A stretch of 27,046 bases of DNA from Acidithiobacillus ferruginosus (GCF_018854495.1 NZ_JABBDR010000213.1:1-27046), one strand, 5' to 3'; counted from the stretch's first letter, positions 8,322 to 16,226 are shown. Made by a program: numbers and translations. The notes: generated from the letters alone by a model not told the origin.

Positions 8322-8930
8322 TCAGGCGGTGGTCTCCGGGGCCTCTTCCGCCTCGGCACCGGTACGCGGATTGTGGATGGAGACGACTTCCTTGTCGTCC
8401 TCATGCAGCAAAGGCACCAGTGTCACGCCGGCGGGCACACTGATCTGGGACAGATGCAGGCTGTCACCAATATGCAGCCCGGCGATGTCCACCTGGAGGG
8501 CTTCCGGCAGACGATCCACCGGCGCTTCCACTTCCACTTCCACCAGGGCGCGATGCAATACCCCGCCTGCCTTGATGCCGGCGCAGGTGCTTTCGTTCAG
8601 GAAGTGGACGGGCACATGCAAGCGTACCTGTTCGCCGGCGTGAACGCGCAGGAAGTCCATGTGCAGGACCTCTTCCTTATAAGGATGCATCTGAATATCG
8701 CGGATCAGAGCCGTCTCATTGCTGCCGGGGAGCTGCAGCGTGATGATGTGGGTATAGGCGCGCTCGTCGGGCAACAGCTTGCGCAGCAGGCGGGCTTCGA
8801 TGCTGATGCCCATCGCGGCCTTGCCGTCCCCGTAGAGCACGGCGGGCACCATGCCGGTGCGGCGCAGGCGGCGGCTGGCACGACGGCCGATATCTTCGCG
8901 CGGCTGGGCCGCAATCGCAAAATCTGTCAT
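8322..8930 (-). CDS. rplY: 50S ribosomal protein bL25 (Ctc/TL5 long form)
   Basis: The 202-residue protein contains the 5S-rRNA-binding L25 domain (residues about 1-95, with GRRASRRLRRTGMVPAVLYG and DIQMHPYKEEVLHMDFLRV). It is followed by the beta-rich TL5/Ctc C-terminal domain. This is the long general-stress-type form, not the about 94-residue E. coli form. It starts 12 nt after the mrdA stop and lies 6 nt ahead of pth. In many proteobacteria prs precedes it; here mrdA does. Confidence 0.96.
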   Translation of the reverse strand: MTDFAIAAQPREDIGRRASRRLRRTGMVPAVLYGDGKAAMGISIEARLLRKLLPDERAYTHIITLQLPGSNETALIRDIQMHPYKEEVLHMDFLRVHAGEQVRLHVPVHFLNESTCAGIKAGGVLHRALVEVEVEAPVDRLPEALQVDIAGLHIGDSLHLSQISVPAGVTLVPLLHEDDKEVVSIHNPRTGAEAEEAPETTA

Positions 8931-8942
8931 TTTCTGGACTCC

Positions 8943-10853
8943 TTATGGTATCGCGGATTGAGCGGGGCGAGGGTTGACAGAACCTTTCTCCCCAATGGCA
9001 AGGGGCGCATCATAATGCGCCGCGGTTTTTTCGGCAACCGTTTCCGGCATTTTTTCATTGGGCTGTAAATAGGCATTGATCACTGCGCGGGCTACCGGCA
9101 GGGCTTGCCAGGCATTATGCCCACCATATTCCACCACGACGGCGACGGCGATTTTGGGGTGATGTACCGGTGCCCAGCCGATAAAAAGAGAGTCGTTGTT
9201 ATAGACGGTGTGGCCATTTTTGTATCCCACCGGGACTTGCGCGGTGCCCGTCTTCCCGGCAATGGTGATGCCGGGGATGCTGATCGTATGGCAGGTTCCG
9301 CTGGTGACACAGGCCTCCATGCCTTTACGCACCGCCTGCATGGCCTCCGCCGAAATGTGGAGATCGGTGGGCGGTGCATCGGGGATGGGCTCCACCCTGC
9401 CATTGTCCGGATTGATGAAGGCTTTGGCCACCTGGGGCTGGACCAGATAGCCGCCGTTGGCGAGCGCGGAGACCGCCCGCGCCAATTGCAGGGGGGTCTC
9501 CAGAAGATACCCTTGGCCGATTCCGAGAATGACGGAGTCCCCGGTGTACCACGGGGCATGCAGATGCGCCTGCTTCCAGGCGGGGGTGGGCACCAGGCCA
9601 CTGGCCCCCCCCGGCAGATCGATGGGTGGTTTGCTGCCGAAGCCAAATCGCCACAGGGTCTTGTCCTGCAGGGCGATGCCCATCTTCACCGCGAGTTTGT
9701 AGTAGAAAACATCCACCGACCAGGTCAATGCCTTGGTCAGACCGGTGTTGCCAAATCCTCCCCGGTTCCAGTCCCAGTAGGTATGGCCGCCAAGCTGATA
9801 ATTGCCCGCGCAGAAGGTATGGTAATCGGGCGCAATGACGCCTGCCTGTATCGCCTCTATAGAATAAAAGGGCTTGGCACAGGAACCTGGCGGGTAGAGG
9901 CCATTGTCGGCGCGATTCATCAATGGGCGACCCGGATTGTCCAGGAGACTCTGCCAGTGGGCCGTGCTGATACCATCCACGAACCAGTTGGCATTGAAGC
10001 TGGGGCTGGTCACCATGGCCAGTATGGCGCCATTGTTCGGGTTCATGGCGACGACCGCGCCGCGATACCCCTTGCCCTGCAGGGCAAGTGCCCCCGCCTC
10101 CTGAACCCGCACCCGCAGGTGGGTGAGCAAATTTTCGCCAGGGCGCGCCGGGATCTCGCGCAGGGTGCCCACCTGCAGGCCGCGCGCATTGATATCCTTG
10201 ATCTGATAACCCATGGTGCCGCGGAGCTGGCGTTCATAATAGCGTTCCAGGCCATTCTTGCCGATATAGTTGCGTCCGACATAGTTGCTGGCGCGAAAAT
10301 CCTTGAGGTCGGTGGCGGTAATCGGGCCGACATAGCCGACGACGTGGGAAAAGAGCGCGTCGTAGGGATAATGGCGGTGAAGCATGGCGACCACCTGCAC
10401 CCCGGGCAGATCCAGCGCGCGCACGGCTACCGCGGCGATCTGTGCCGGTGTCAGACCGGCCTTGAGCACCACCGGATCGAAATCCGGTCTGCCCATGCGC
10501 CGTTCCCGAAAGCGGCGCATATCGTTCGCGTCCAGCCCGAGCAATTGCTGCAGGCGCTGCAACGTGTCCTGCAGTTTGGGCACTTGGTCGGGGGTGATTT
10601 CCAGGGCATAGGTGGGCTCATTTTCGGCCAGTACCGCGCCATGATCGGCCAGCACCAGGCCGCGGGGTGGGGCGACGGGCACGAGAGCCACATGATTATC
10701 GTAGGCCAGGGTGCGAAATTTGGAATAATGCAGCACCTGCAGGTCCACGACGCGCAGCACGACGACCAGTATCGCCAGCCACATTAGACCGGCTGCCACC
10801 CCTAGTCGGAAGCGGAAGCTGCGAATACGTTTCTCGTGATCAGAAAGGGACAT
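8943..10853 (-). CDS. mrdA: Penicillin-binding protein 2 (peptidoglycan transpeptidase, elongasome)
   Basis: A 636-residue class B PBP. It has a short cytoplasmic N-terminus, one membrane anchor (about residues 17-40), the PBP dimer domain (about 60-235) and the transpeptidase domain. The catalytic SxxK is S324-C-A-K327 in YPPGSCAKPF, the SxN-equivalent is S379-V-D381, and KTG is K534-T-G536 in IAGKTGTAQ. It cross-links peptidoglycan during side-wall growth in the periplasm. The cysteine next to the catalytic serine is unusual, because most homologues have Thr there. mreBCD and rodA are not adjacent; rplY follows after 12 nt. Confidence 0.95.
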   Translation of the reverse strand: MSLSDHEKRIRSFRFRLGVAAGLMWLAILVVVLRVVDLQVLHYSKFRTLAYDNHVALVPVAPPRGLVLADHGAVLAENEPTYALEITPDQVPKLQDTLQRLQQLLGLDANDMRRFRERRMGRPDFDPVVLKAGLTPAQIAAVAVRALDLPGVQVVAMLHRHYPYDALFSHVVGYVGPITATDLKDFRASNYVGRNYIGKNGLERYYERQLRGTMGYQIKDINARGLQVGTLREIPARPGENLLTHLRVRVQEAGALALQGKGYRGAVVAMNPNNGAILAMVTSPSFNANWFVDGISTAHWQSLLDNPGRPLMNRADNGLYPPGSCAKPFYSIEAIQAGVIAPDYHTFCAGNYQLGGHTYWDWNRGGFGNTGLTKALTWSVDVFYYKLAVKMGIALQDKTLWRFGFGSKPPIDLPGGASGLVPTPAWKQAHLHAPWYTGDSVILGIGQGYLLETPLQLARAVSALANGGYLVQPQVAKAFINPDNGRVEPIPDAPPTDLHISAEAMQAVRKGMEACVTSGTCHTISIPGITIAGKTGTAQVPVGYKNGHTVYNNDSLFIGWAPVHHPKIAVAVVVEYGGHNAWQALPVARAVINAYLQPNEKMPETVAEKTAAHYDAPLAIGEKGSVNPRPAQSAIP

Positions 10854-10876
10854 AACCGGGAATGACCTGATTCAGT

Positions 10877-10905
10877 TTGCAAATGGCTGGGACGCTTCGT
10901 ACACT
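10877..10905 (+). promoter_or_regulatory. Candidate promoter for the zapB-like/zapA genes
   Basis: TTGCAA (10877-10882) and TACACT (10900-10905) are separated by 17 bp and point toward the zapB-like gene. Each box has four of six consensus bases. It lies in the short gap divergent from mrdA. Confidence 0.45.
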
Positions 10906-10940
10906 CGAAAGCAAAATCCTTGGAGAGATGGGGTGGCGCA

Positions 10941-11177
10941 GTGGTGGAGTCCCGTTTTGAATCCCTGTTCATAGAGCTGGAGAGCATTATAACGGATTAT
11001 CGTGGCCTGCGTCGTCATCTCGAGGGCGACGGCCGCGACAGGCGTTCCCTGCAGGCGCTGCAGAAGCAAATCCAGATGCTGGATGCGGAAAATACCCTGC
11101 TGCGGGAGCGTCAGGAGGCAATATGTCTGCGACTCAGCGAACTGCTCACGCAGGTGAGTCGTTGGGAAAACGAATAA
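10941..11177 (+). CDS. Small coiled-coil protein preceding zapA (ZapB-like / TIGR02449-type)
   Basis: A short, strongly heptad-patterned protein (SLQALQKQIQMLDAENTLLR, then SELLTQVSRWE) directly ahead of zapA. Many gammaproteobacteria have such a short coiled-coil gene there. A role near the Z-ring is an inference from position and coiled-coil character. The start is uncertain. A TTG at 10920 has no ribosome binding site, whereas the tandem GTGs at 10941 and 10944 sit 7-10 nt behind GGGG. I use 10941, which gives 78 residues. It has no enzymatic motif and no signal peptide. Confidence 0.75.
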   Translation: MVESRFESLFIELESIITDYRGLRRHLEGDGRDRRSLQALQKQIQMLDAENTLLRERQEAICLRLSELLTQVSRWENE

Positions 11178-11192
11178 AGAACACCCAGACAG

Positions 11193-11519
11193 ATGGAGAA
11201 GACCGTGCCCGAAGCGACCCGTAATTCCGCCACCAACCGCGTCAACATCAACCTGATGGGACAAAGTTATCAGGTACCCTGTCTGCCCGAAGAGCAAACG
11301 CTGCTTCTGGAGGCGGTGGCTCTGCTCAATCAACAGCTCGACGCCGCCCGCGCGCAGGGGCGGACGATCAGCAAGGAGCGCACTGCTCTGATGGTGGCGG
11401 TCAATCTGGCCGCAGACCTGCAGCGCGCCCGCCAGGAGGTGCAGGCGCGCGATGAACAGCTCGATCGGCTGGAGAATCGCCTGCGCCGGCTGGTTGACAT
11501 GGGTAGGGGGGCAGAGTAG
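11193..11519 (+). CDS. zapA: Cell division protein ZapA
   Basis: ZapA bundles FtsZ filaments at midcell. The N-terminal globular part is recognisable (NRVNINLMGQSYQVPCLPEE), followed by a long helix and coiled coil (about residues 35-105). The 108-residue length is typical. The ATG at 11193 lacks a Shine-Dalgarno. A GTG at 11205 has GGAG six bases upstream and may be the real start (104 residues). The last 26 bases contain the 6S RNA promoter. The neighbour order (coiled-coil gene, zapA, 6S RNA, 5-formyl-THF cyclo-ligase) is conserved in gammaproteobacteria and supports the call. Confidence 0.93.
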   Translation: MEKTVPEATRNSATNRVNINLMGQSYQVPCLPEEQTLLLEAVALLNQQLDAARAQGRTISKERTALMVAVNLAADLQRARQEVQARDEQLDRLENRLRRLVDMGRGAE

Positions 11520-11522
11520 CTT
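11494..11522 (+). promoter_or_regulatory. Promoter of 6S RNA, inside the 3' end of zapA
   Basis: A perfect -35 TTGACA (11494-11499) and TAGCTT (11517-11522) are separated by 17 bp, at the end of the zapA frame. Initiation would fall near 11528, at the expected 5' end of the 6S RNA. Confidence 0.6.
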
Positions 11523-11526
11523 GGTT

Positions 11527-11712
11527 ACTGCCTCCTGCGGGGCTCGAGTGGCCGAGATGATTCCTGAACCAACATTGTCTATCCAGGGTATCCCCAGTCA
11601 TCGCCGTGGTGTGCCGCTCCCTTGCGGAGTAGCCTGAAGCGGTGTGTGGATTCCCACCTGTACATCAGGTTCATGGGGTAGCGGGCTGCACGACCCAGGC
11701 GGGGGGTTCCTT
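11527..11712 (+). ncRNA. ssrS: 6S RNA (regulator of RNA polymerase)
   Basis: The roughly 185-nt non-coding stretch between zapA and the 5-formyl-THF cyclo-ligase gene is the conserved site of ssrS. The 5' CCTCCTG (from 11532) pairs with 3' CAGGCGGG (from 11696) with one bulged base, closing the terminal stem. An internal hairpin (CCGCTCCCTTGCGGAG) and a mostly unpaired centre are compatible with the open-promoter mimic. 6S RNA binds the sigma-70 holoenzyme and tunes transcription with growth phase. The exact ends are estimated from the promoter and the closing stem. Confidence 0.85.
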
Positions 11713-11749
11713 ATTTCCAGGGCAGGATGATCTGCCGACCAAAAGTCAG

Positions 11750-12325
11750 TTGCGCCGACGGATGCGTCAGCAGCGACGTGCGCTATCGCCAGAGGCGTTG
11801 CACTATGCCGCCACGGCCCTCGCCAGTCACCTCGTGCGTCTCAAGCACTTTCGGCGGGCGCGGCATATCGGACTCTACTGGCCCATGCAGGGCGAAATCA
11901 GCCCCTTGCCGCTCATGCAGCATCCCACAGCCGTCAACAAGCATTTTTATCTGCCGGTACTGGCCGGGCACTTTGCGCGCAGCCTCCGCTTTGCGCCTTT
12001 TTATCCGCACATGAACCTGCGCAGCAATCGCTTTCACATCCCGGAACCGCAGGTGCCCCCAGGCTGTCAGCGGTCGGTACGCGAGCTGGATCTGCTGATC
12101 CTGCCGCTGGTTGCCTTCGACGCGGAGGGGTACCGTCTGGGGATGGGCGGCGGTTTCTATGATCGCAGCCTGGCGCATTTGCCCCATCGCCGCAGTTGGC
12201 GGCGCCCGCGTTTGATTGGTGTCGGGCATGCCTTTCAGGAGGTGCCCCGGCTGCCCAGAGAGCCCTGGGATATCCCACTGGGCATCGTTTGTACAGAAAA
12301 AGGCTGTTACCGGGTCGGATCATGA
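11750..12325 (+). CDS. 5-formyltetrahydrofolate cyclo-ligase (5,10-methenyl-THF synthetase)
   Basis: It converts 5-formyl-THF to 5,10-methenyl-THF with ATP. The N-terminal basic segment LRRRMRQQRRALSPEA, the middle IGLYWPMQGEISP and the signature GYRLGMGGGFYDRSL are present. E. coli YgfA/FAU1 is the equivalent gene, co-transcribed with 6S RNA. The start is unclear. A GTG at 11642 lies inside the 6S RNA. TTG at 11750 (used here) has no ribosome binding site and trims the N-terminus. A CTG at 11732 sits 4 nt behind AGGA, and an ATG at 11762 cuts into the conserved basic segment. The stop overlaps the ymdB-type gene (ATGA). Confidence 0.9.
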   Translation: MRRRMRQQRRALSPEALHYAATALASHLVRLKHFRRARHIGLYWPMQGEISPLPLMQHPTAVNKHFYLPVLAGHFARSLRFAPFYPHMNLRSNRFHIPEPQVPPGCQRSVRELDLLILPLVAFDAEGYRLGMGGGFYDRSLAHLPHRRSWRRPRLIGVGHAFQEVPRLPREPWDIPLGIVCTEKGCYRVGS

Positions 12326-13125
12326 TGGCACAAATATTGTTTGCCGGTGATGTGATGGGGTCCGCAGGAAGGCGTGCCCTGCGGTTGGCGTTGGCGCGGC
12401 TGCGGCAGGAGGGGCCGCTGGACGCGGTGGTGGTAAATGGGGAGAACGCCGCCGGCGGTATGGGGATCACGGCGACCATCGTCCGGGAATTCCGCGGTTG
12501 GGGCGTGGATGTGATTACCGCCGGGAACCATGTCTGGGATCAGCGGGAGGCGCTGACCTTCATCCGGGAGGAGCCGCGCCTGCTGCGGCCCTGCAATGCG
12601 CCGCCGGGCACACCGGGAGCGGGCTGGGTGGTGGTGGAGGCGCAGGGCGGCTGGCGTCTGGGGGTGCTCAATCTCATGGGACGGCTGTTCATGCATCCGG
12701 TGTATGATTGCCCGTTCCGTACCGCGGATGCCGTGCTGGCGCAAGAGGCGATGGATTGCGATGTCGTCCTCGTCGATATGCACGCCGAAGCCACCAGTGA
12801 GAAGACGGCCATGGGCTGGCACCTGGCGGGCCGTGTGGCCGGCGTCATGGGCAGCCACACCCATGTGCCTACGGCGGATGAGCGAGTGCTCCCTGGCGGC
12901 ACGGCCTACCAGAGCGATGCCGGCATGTGCGGTTGCTACGACTCGGTGATCGGCGTGGACAGGGACGCCGCCATTCGCCGCTTCATTACCGCCCTGCCTG
13001 GCCACGGAGAAGCGGTGGACGGCGTGGCCACCTTTTGCGGCCTGCTGATGACGGTGGATACGGGCACCGGCCGATGCAGCGCCGTGCGTCGTGTGCGTTA
13101 CGATTTTCCGCAGGAAATATCCTGA
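12322..13125 (+). CDS. YmdB-family metallophosphoesterase (TIGR00282 type)
   Basis: A 267-residue calcineurin-like phosphoesterase. Metal-binding motifs are in order: GDVMG (D10), NGENAAGG (about 39-46), GNHVWD (about 66), DMHAEATSEK (about 154) and GSHTHVPTAD, followed by DAGMCG. Relatives hydrolyse 2',3'-cyclic nucleotides in vitro and affect RNA levels and biofilm in Bacillus; the role here is unknown. I chose the ATG at 12322 because it overlaps the cyclo-ligase stop as ATGA; a second ATG at 12325 is equally possible. Its 3' end stands 2 bp from the convergent M61 peptidase gene, with no terminator hairpin between. Confidence 0.92.
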   Translation: MMAQILFAGDVMGSAGRRALRLALARLRQEGPLDAVVVNGENAAGGMGITATIVREFRGWGVDVITAGNHVWDQREALTFIREEPRLLRPCNAPPGTPGAGWVVVEAQGGWRLGVLNLMGRLFMHPVYDCPFRTADAVLAQEAMDCDVVLVDMHAEATSEKTAMGWHLAGRVAGVMGSHTHVPTADERVLPGGTAYQSDAGMCGCYDSVIGVDRDAAIRRFITALPGHGEAVDGVATFCGLLMTVDTGTGRCSAVRRVRYDFPQEIS

Positions 13126-13127
13126 GA

Positions 13128-14951
13128 TCACTCCCCGTCCGGTAGGAAAGCGCTCCGGGACGCTTCACCGGCCGCGCCCGTTCCCTCCAGCCAGGCGCGG
13201 CGACGCGCGAGGACCACATCATCTACGTCCTCCAGCAATTCCAGCCAGGCCGTATCCCGTGGTGGCGGAGTAGGGGTCACGTGGGTTTCCCGGAGGATGT
13301 CGTCACGGAAGAACTGAATGCGCAGCGCCGCGCCCTCTGGAACCGCATCCAGTTGCTCCGGTAATTGTTCTGCCGTAGTCCGGACGCCATCCAGGGCGAC
13401 GAGAATGTCGTCCGGCGACAGACCCGCCTGCTCCGCAGGGCTGTCCGTCTGCACATGGCGCAACTGCACACCCAGCGCATGGGGCAACCACTGCGCACCA
13501 AGCCATGCGCGCAGGGTTTTCTCTGCGGGCTGTCCACCTTCATCCTGCGGGCCGCTGGCCGCGCGCAGGCGCAGCGCAACGCCCATTTCCGCGAGCAGCG
13601 CCGGCAACGGTAAGTCGGTCCTCGCCGTGATCCAGTCCTGCAGACGCCCGGCGAGCGCAGGCCCGGCGAGGTTTTCGACTATCCCGACACACTGGCCTTC
13701 CGGCAGGGGGATGCCGGTGCGTCCGTAATCCTGCCACAGGCGCACAAGTACCGTGTCCAGGCTCAGGGCGCCGGCACTCTCCAGACGCAGACTGAGGTCC
13801 AGGCAGAGAGCGAGCAGGGCGCCCTTGTTGTAATAGCTGATCTCAAAGTTGGCGCTGTTGACATGGGGATGATAGAGCCTGATCCAGGCATCTTCACTGG
13901 ATTCCGCCACGCTTTGCAGGAAACGTCCCGGGCGGCGCAGCAGGCGGGTAAGCTCCTTCCCGACCCCGCACAAATATTGCGCGGGGGTCGTCAAACCGGC
14001 ACGACGCAGGCAGAGGTCGTCATAATAGGAGGTGATACCCTCGAAGACCCAGAGATCGCGAGTGAGCACCTCCCGGTCCAGTGCGCTGGCGCCGAGCACC
14101 GCGGGACGGATGGCCTGCACCAGCCAGCCATGAAAATACTCGTGGCTGGCCAGACCCAGAAAACGCCGGTAGTGGTCTTCGTTGCGACCGCTCAGGTCAT
14201 CCCGGGCGCAGAGGAGGGCGCTGGACGCGCGGTGCTCCAGCCCGCCATAGCCGTCGGTGCTGGTCATGCATAGAAAGTGATACCCGGCAAAGGCGGCATC
14301 CCCCCAGAAGCGCTGCTGCCAGTCGCAGATGCGGGTCAGGTCGGCACCGAGACGTTGCAGGTCCGCCTGGTGAGTGCCCTGGATAAGCAAATGATGGGGC
14401 CGTTCTCCCACGTCGAAATCCAGCAGGGTAAGGGACCCCATGAGCACTGGATGATCGATGAGGGCATCATAGCCGGGGGCTTCAAAACCGCCCCAGCTCC
14501 ACTCCGCACCGCTTTGGCGGGGGAGGGCGGTGGCTACCTGCCAGTCTTCGGGGCCTTCGAGGAGGACCGCGTGGGTTTGTGTCTCCTGTCCGGACACCCG
14601 CAGGTAGATGGCCGGGCCGTTGAAAAAGCCCCCCTGGTCATCCAGATATGCGGTCCGTACCGAGCGGTCGAAGGCATAGACGGCGTAACGGACGACCACC
14701 GGGCCATGCCCTGGCGCAAGTCGCCAGCGGTCTTTGGCGATTTTGCGCAGGGCGATATCCTGTCCGTTGCGTTCTGCGCGAATTTGGGTTACATGGCGGG
14801 CGAGGTCGCGGATGGTGTAGCTGCCGGGCACCCAGGCGGGCAGGGCGAGGATCTGTCCTTCCGGGTCCGCTTCGGAAATGCTCAGAGTTACCCGAAAAAG
14901 ATGGGCCTGCGGCTCGGGGTTGATCCGGTAACTCAGTGGGGCAATGGTCAA
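13128..14951 (-). CDS. M61-family metallopeptidase with C-terminal PDZ domain
   Basis: From the TTG at 14951 the protein has 607 residues. The N-terminal M61 beta domain (INPEPQAHLFRVTL to VPGSYTIRDLARHV) is followed by the catalytic zinc motif H270-E-Y-F-H274-G and the third ligand E304 in WVFEGITSYY, with YGGLEH upstream. A PDZ domain lies at about 495-570 (LRHVQTDSPAEQAGLSPDDI). Relatives are glycyl aminopeptidases. The TTG was chosen because AGGAAGG lies 5 nt upstream. The frame extends to 15104, but that part mirrors the isochorismatase gene. No signal peptide is seen, so it is probably cytoplasmic. It starts 10 nt after the isochorismatase-type gene. Confidence 0.9.
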   Translation of the reverse strand: MTIAPLSYRINPEPQAHLFRVTLSISEADPEGQILALPAWVPGSYTIRDLARHVTQIRAERNGQDIALRKIAKDRWRLAPGHGPVVVRYAVYAFDRSVRTAYLDDQGGFFNGPAIYLRVSGQETQTHAVLLEGPEDWQVATALPRQSGAEWSWGGFEAPGYDALIDHPVLMGSLTLLDFDVGERPHHLLIQGTHQADLQRLGADLTRICDWQQRFWGDAAFAGYHFLCMTSTDGYGGLEHRASSALLCARDDLSGRNEDHYRRFLGLASHEYFHGWLVQAIRPAVLGASALDREVLTRDLWVFEGITSYYDDLCLRRAGLTTPAQYLCGVGKELTRLLRRPGRFLQSVAESSEDAWIRLYHPHVNSANFEISYYNKGALLALCLDLSLRLESAGALSLDTVLVRLWQDYGRTGIPLPEGQCVGIVENLAGPALAGRLQDWITARTDLPLPALLAEMGVALRLRAASGPQDEGGQPAEKTLRAWLGAQWLPHALGVQLRHVQTDSPAEQAGLSPDDILVALDGVRTTAEQLPEQLDAVPEGAALRIQFFRDDILRETHVTPTPPPRDTAWLELLEDVDDVVLARRRAWLEGTGAAGEASRSAFLPDGE

Positions 14952-14961
14952 AGCGGCCTTC

Positions 14962-15507
14962 CTAACGCCATGCGGCGGCAAGGCGGCGAAAGGCCGGGTG
15001 GGTCGCGTCCCCCAGCCACTCGTAAAATACGGACTCGGCGACGGCGACCGTAACCCCGGCTTGTCGCAGCCGCTCCAAGGCAGGCTGCTGATGCCCGGCG
15101 TCACGACTGGCGCAGGCGTCAGCCACTACCACCGGTTGCCAGCCCGCCGCCTGCAGGTCCAGCGCCGTTTGCAGCACGCAGATGTGCAACTCTATGCCGG
15201 TCAGAATGACCTGACGCCGATCATCCTGTGCCGCCAGCCACTGGCGGATGTCGTCGCCGCGCCAGCAGGAAAAGGCGGTCTTCTCCAGAACCTCCGCAGC
15301 ATGGACGCAGATATCCTCTCGGACCGGTCCCAGTCCCTGCGGATATTGGGCGGTGGCGAGGACCGGCAGCTCCAGGGCGGTGGCCGCTTTCAGCAGCCGG
15401 GAGACATTGTCCAGGAGCGGCGCCCGCCGCGCCGGCGCAAGTGTACCGAGCAGGCGATCCTGTAGATCGATGGCAATGACGATGCTCTGCGCGGCCTCGA
15501 TACGCAT
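14962..15507 (-). CDS. Isochorismatase-fold cysteine hydrolase
   Basis: A 181-residue hydrolase with the Asp-Lys-Cys triad of the family: D14 in IAIDLQDRLL, K76 in LEKTAFSCW and C110 in TGIELHICVLQTAL. The sequence resembles the YcaC-like/nicotinamidase-related group; the substrate cannot be told from sequence. It lies 6 nt behind the Pcm-like gene and 10 nt ahead of the M61 peptidase, so the three form one unit, possibly for protein-damage repair or turnover (inference). Confidence 0.9.
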   Translation of the reverse strand: MRIEAAQSIVIAIDLQDRLLGTLAPARRAPLLDNVSRLLKAATALELPVLATAQYPQGLGPVREDICVHAAEVLEKTAFSCWRGDDIRQWLAAQDDRRQVILTGIELHICVLQTALDLQAAGWQPVVVADACASRDAGHQQPALERLRQAGVTVAVAESVFYEWLGDATHPAFRRLAAAWR

Positions 15508-15513
15508 GACTGC

Positions 15514-16167
15514 TCAGAATACGAAGTGGGCCGGTAACGGCTGGTGACGCAAAGGCGGGATCTCTGTCTCGAAAAGCTCCGAGCTCTCAAAAACACCAGG
15601 CCGGGAGTGCAGGATGCGCCGCACCCCCATGGCCGGACCGGTGCCGAGGATGGCGATCAGTCGCCCACCGATGGTCAGTTGCTGTTTGAAAATGTCCGGC
15701 AGTACCGGCAGGGAGCCGGTGATGCAGATGGCATCATATGGGGCATTGTCCGCCCAGCCCTCGGAGCCGTCGCCAATGTGCAGACAGGCATTCTGAACAC
15801 CTTGTGTGCGCAGATGATCTTCCGCCGTCCGGGAGAGATCGGCGCGGTCTTCAACGCTGTGTACCATTCCCGCAAGTTGTGCCATCAGGGCGGTCAGATA
15901 GCCGCTTCCGGTACCGATCTCCAGTACCCGGTCCTGTTCCCGCAAATCCAGTTCCTGCACGACCCGAGCCTCCATTTTCGGCGACCACATGGTTTCACCG
16001 TGCTCCAGAGGCAGGGTAAAATCAGCGAAAGCCAGGTGCCGGTAGGGAGCGGCTACGAAGTCCTCGCGCTTCACCTGCGCAACGGCGTTCAGCACGCGGG
16101 GGTCGAGCACATCCCAGGTGCGGATCTGGGTGTCGATCATGGTACGGCGGAGGATGTCAAAGTCCAT
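15514..16167 (-). CDS. Protein-L-isoaspartate O-methyltransferase family protein
   Basis: A 217-residue SAM-dependent methyltransferase of the PCMT family. SAM motif I is VLEIGTGSGYLTAL (81-94). The N-terminal RRTMIDTQIRTWDVLDPRVL and the WSPKMEARV preceding motif I are typical of the PCMT branch that lies next to tolC-like genes in other proteobacteria. Whether it repairs isoaspartate or methylates another target is unresolved. It is first in a three-gene unit with the isochorismatase-type hydrolase and the M61 peptidase. Confidence 0.88.
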   Translation of the reverse strand: MDFDILRRTMIDTQIRTWDVLDPRVLNAVAQVKREDFVAAPYRHLAFADFTLPLEHGETMWSPKMEARVVQELDLREQDRVLEIGTGSGYLTALMAQLAGMVHSVEDRADLSRTAEDHLRTQGVQNACLHIGDGSEGWADNAPYDAICITGSLPVLPDIFKQQLTIGGRLIAILGTGPAMGVRRILHSRPGVFESSELFETEIPPLRHQPLPAHFVF

Positions 16168-16196
16168 AGAGCATCAGCGTTCCTGTGAATTTCCGA

Positions 16197-16226
16197 CATT
16201 TAGGCATGGGTCTTGTGGCAAGTCAA
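16197..16226 (-). promoter_or_regulatory. Candidate promoter of the Pcm-like/isochorismatase/M61 unit
   Basis: On the minus strand TTGACT (16226-16221) precedes TAAATG (16202-16197) by 18 bp, about 30 bp ahead of the ATG at 16167. The -35 is five of six; the -10 is weak. Confidence 0.45.

Noticed and set aside
7755..9068. 437-codon plus-strand frame opposite pth and rplY
   Set aside because: It crosses two well-supported minus-strand genes and their gap, which a real gene would not mirror so exactly.
9105..10787. 560-codon open frame on the plus strand opposite mrdA
   Set aside because: It is a mirror of the high-GC mrdA coding frame. The product has no recognisable domain, and mrdA has all PBP2 motifs.
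10921..10970. tRNA-like look of GGAGAGATGGGGTGGCGCAGTGG with a later GTTTTGAATCC
   Set aside because: No acceptor-stem complement, no TTC in the T loop and no anticodon stem. The coiled-coil coding frame explains the stretch.
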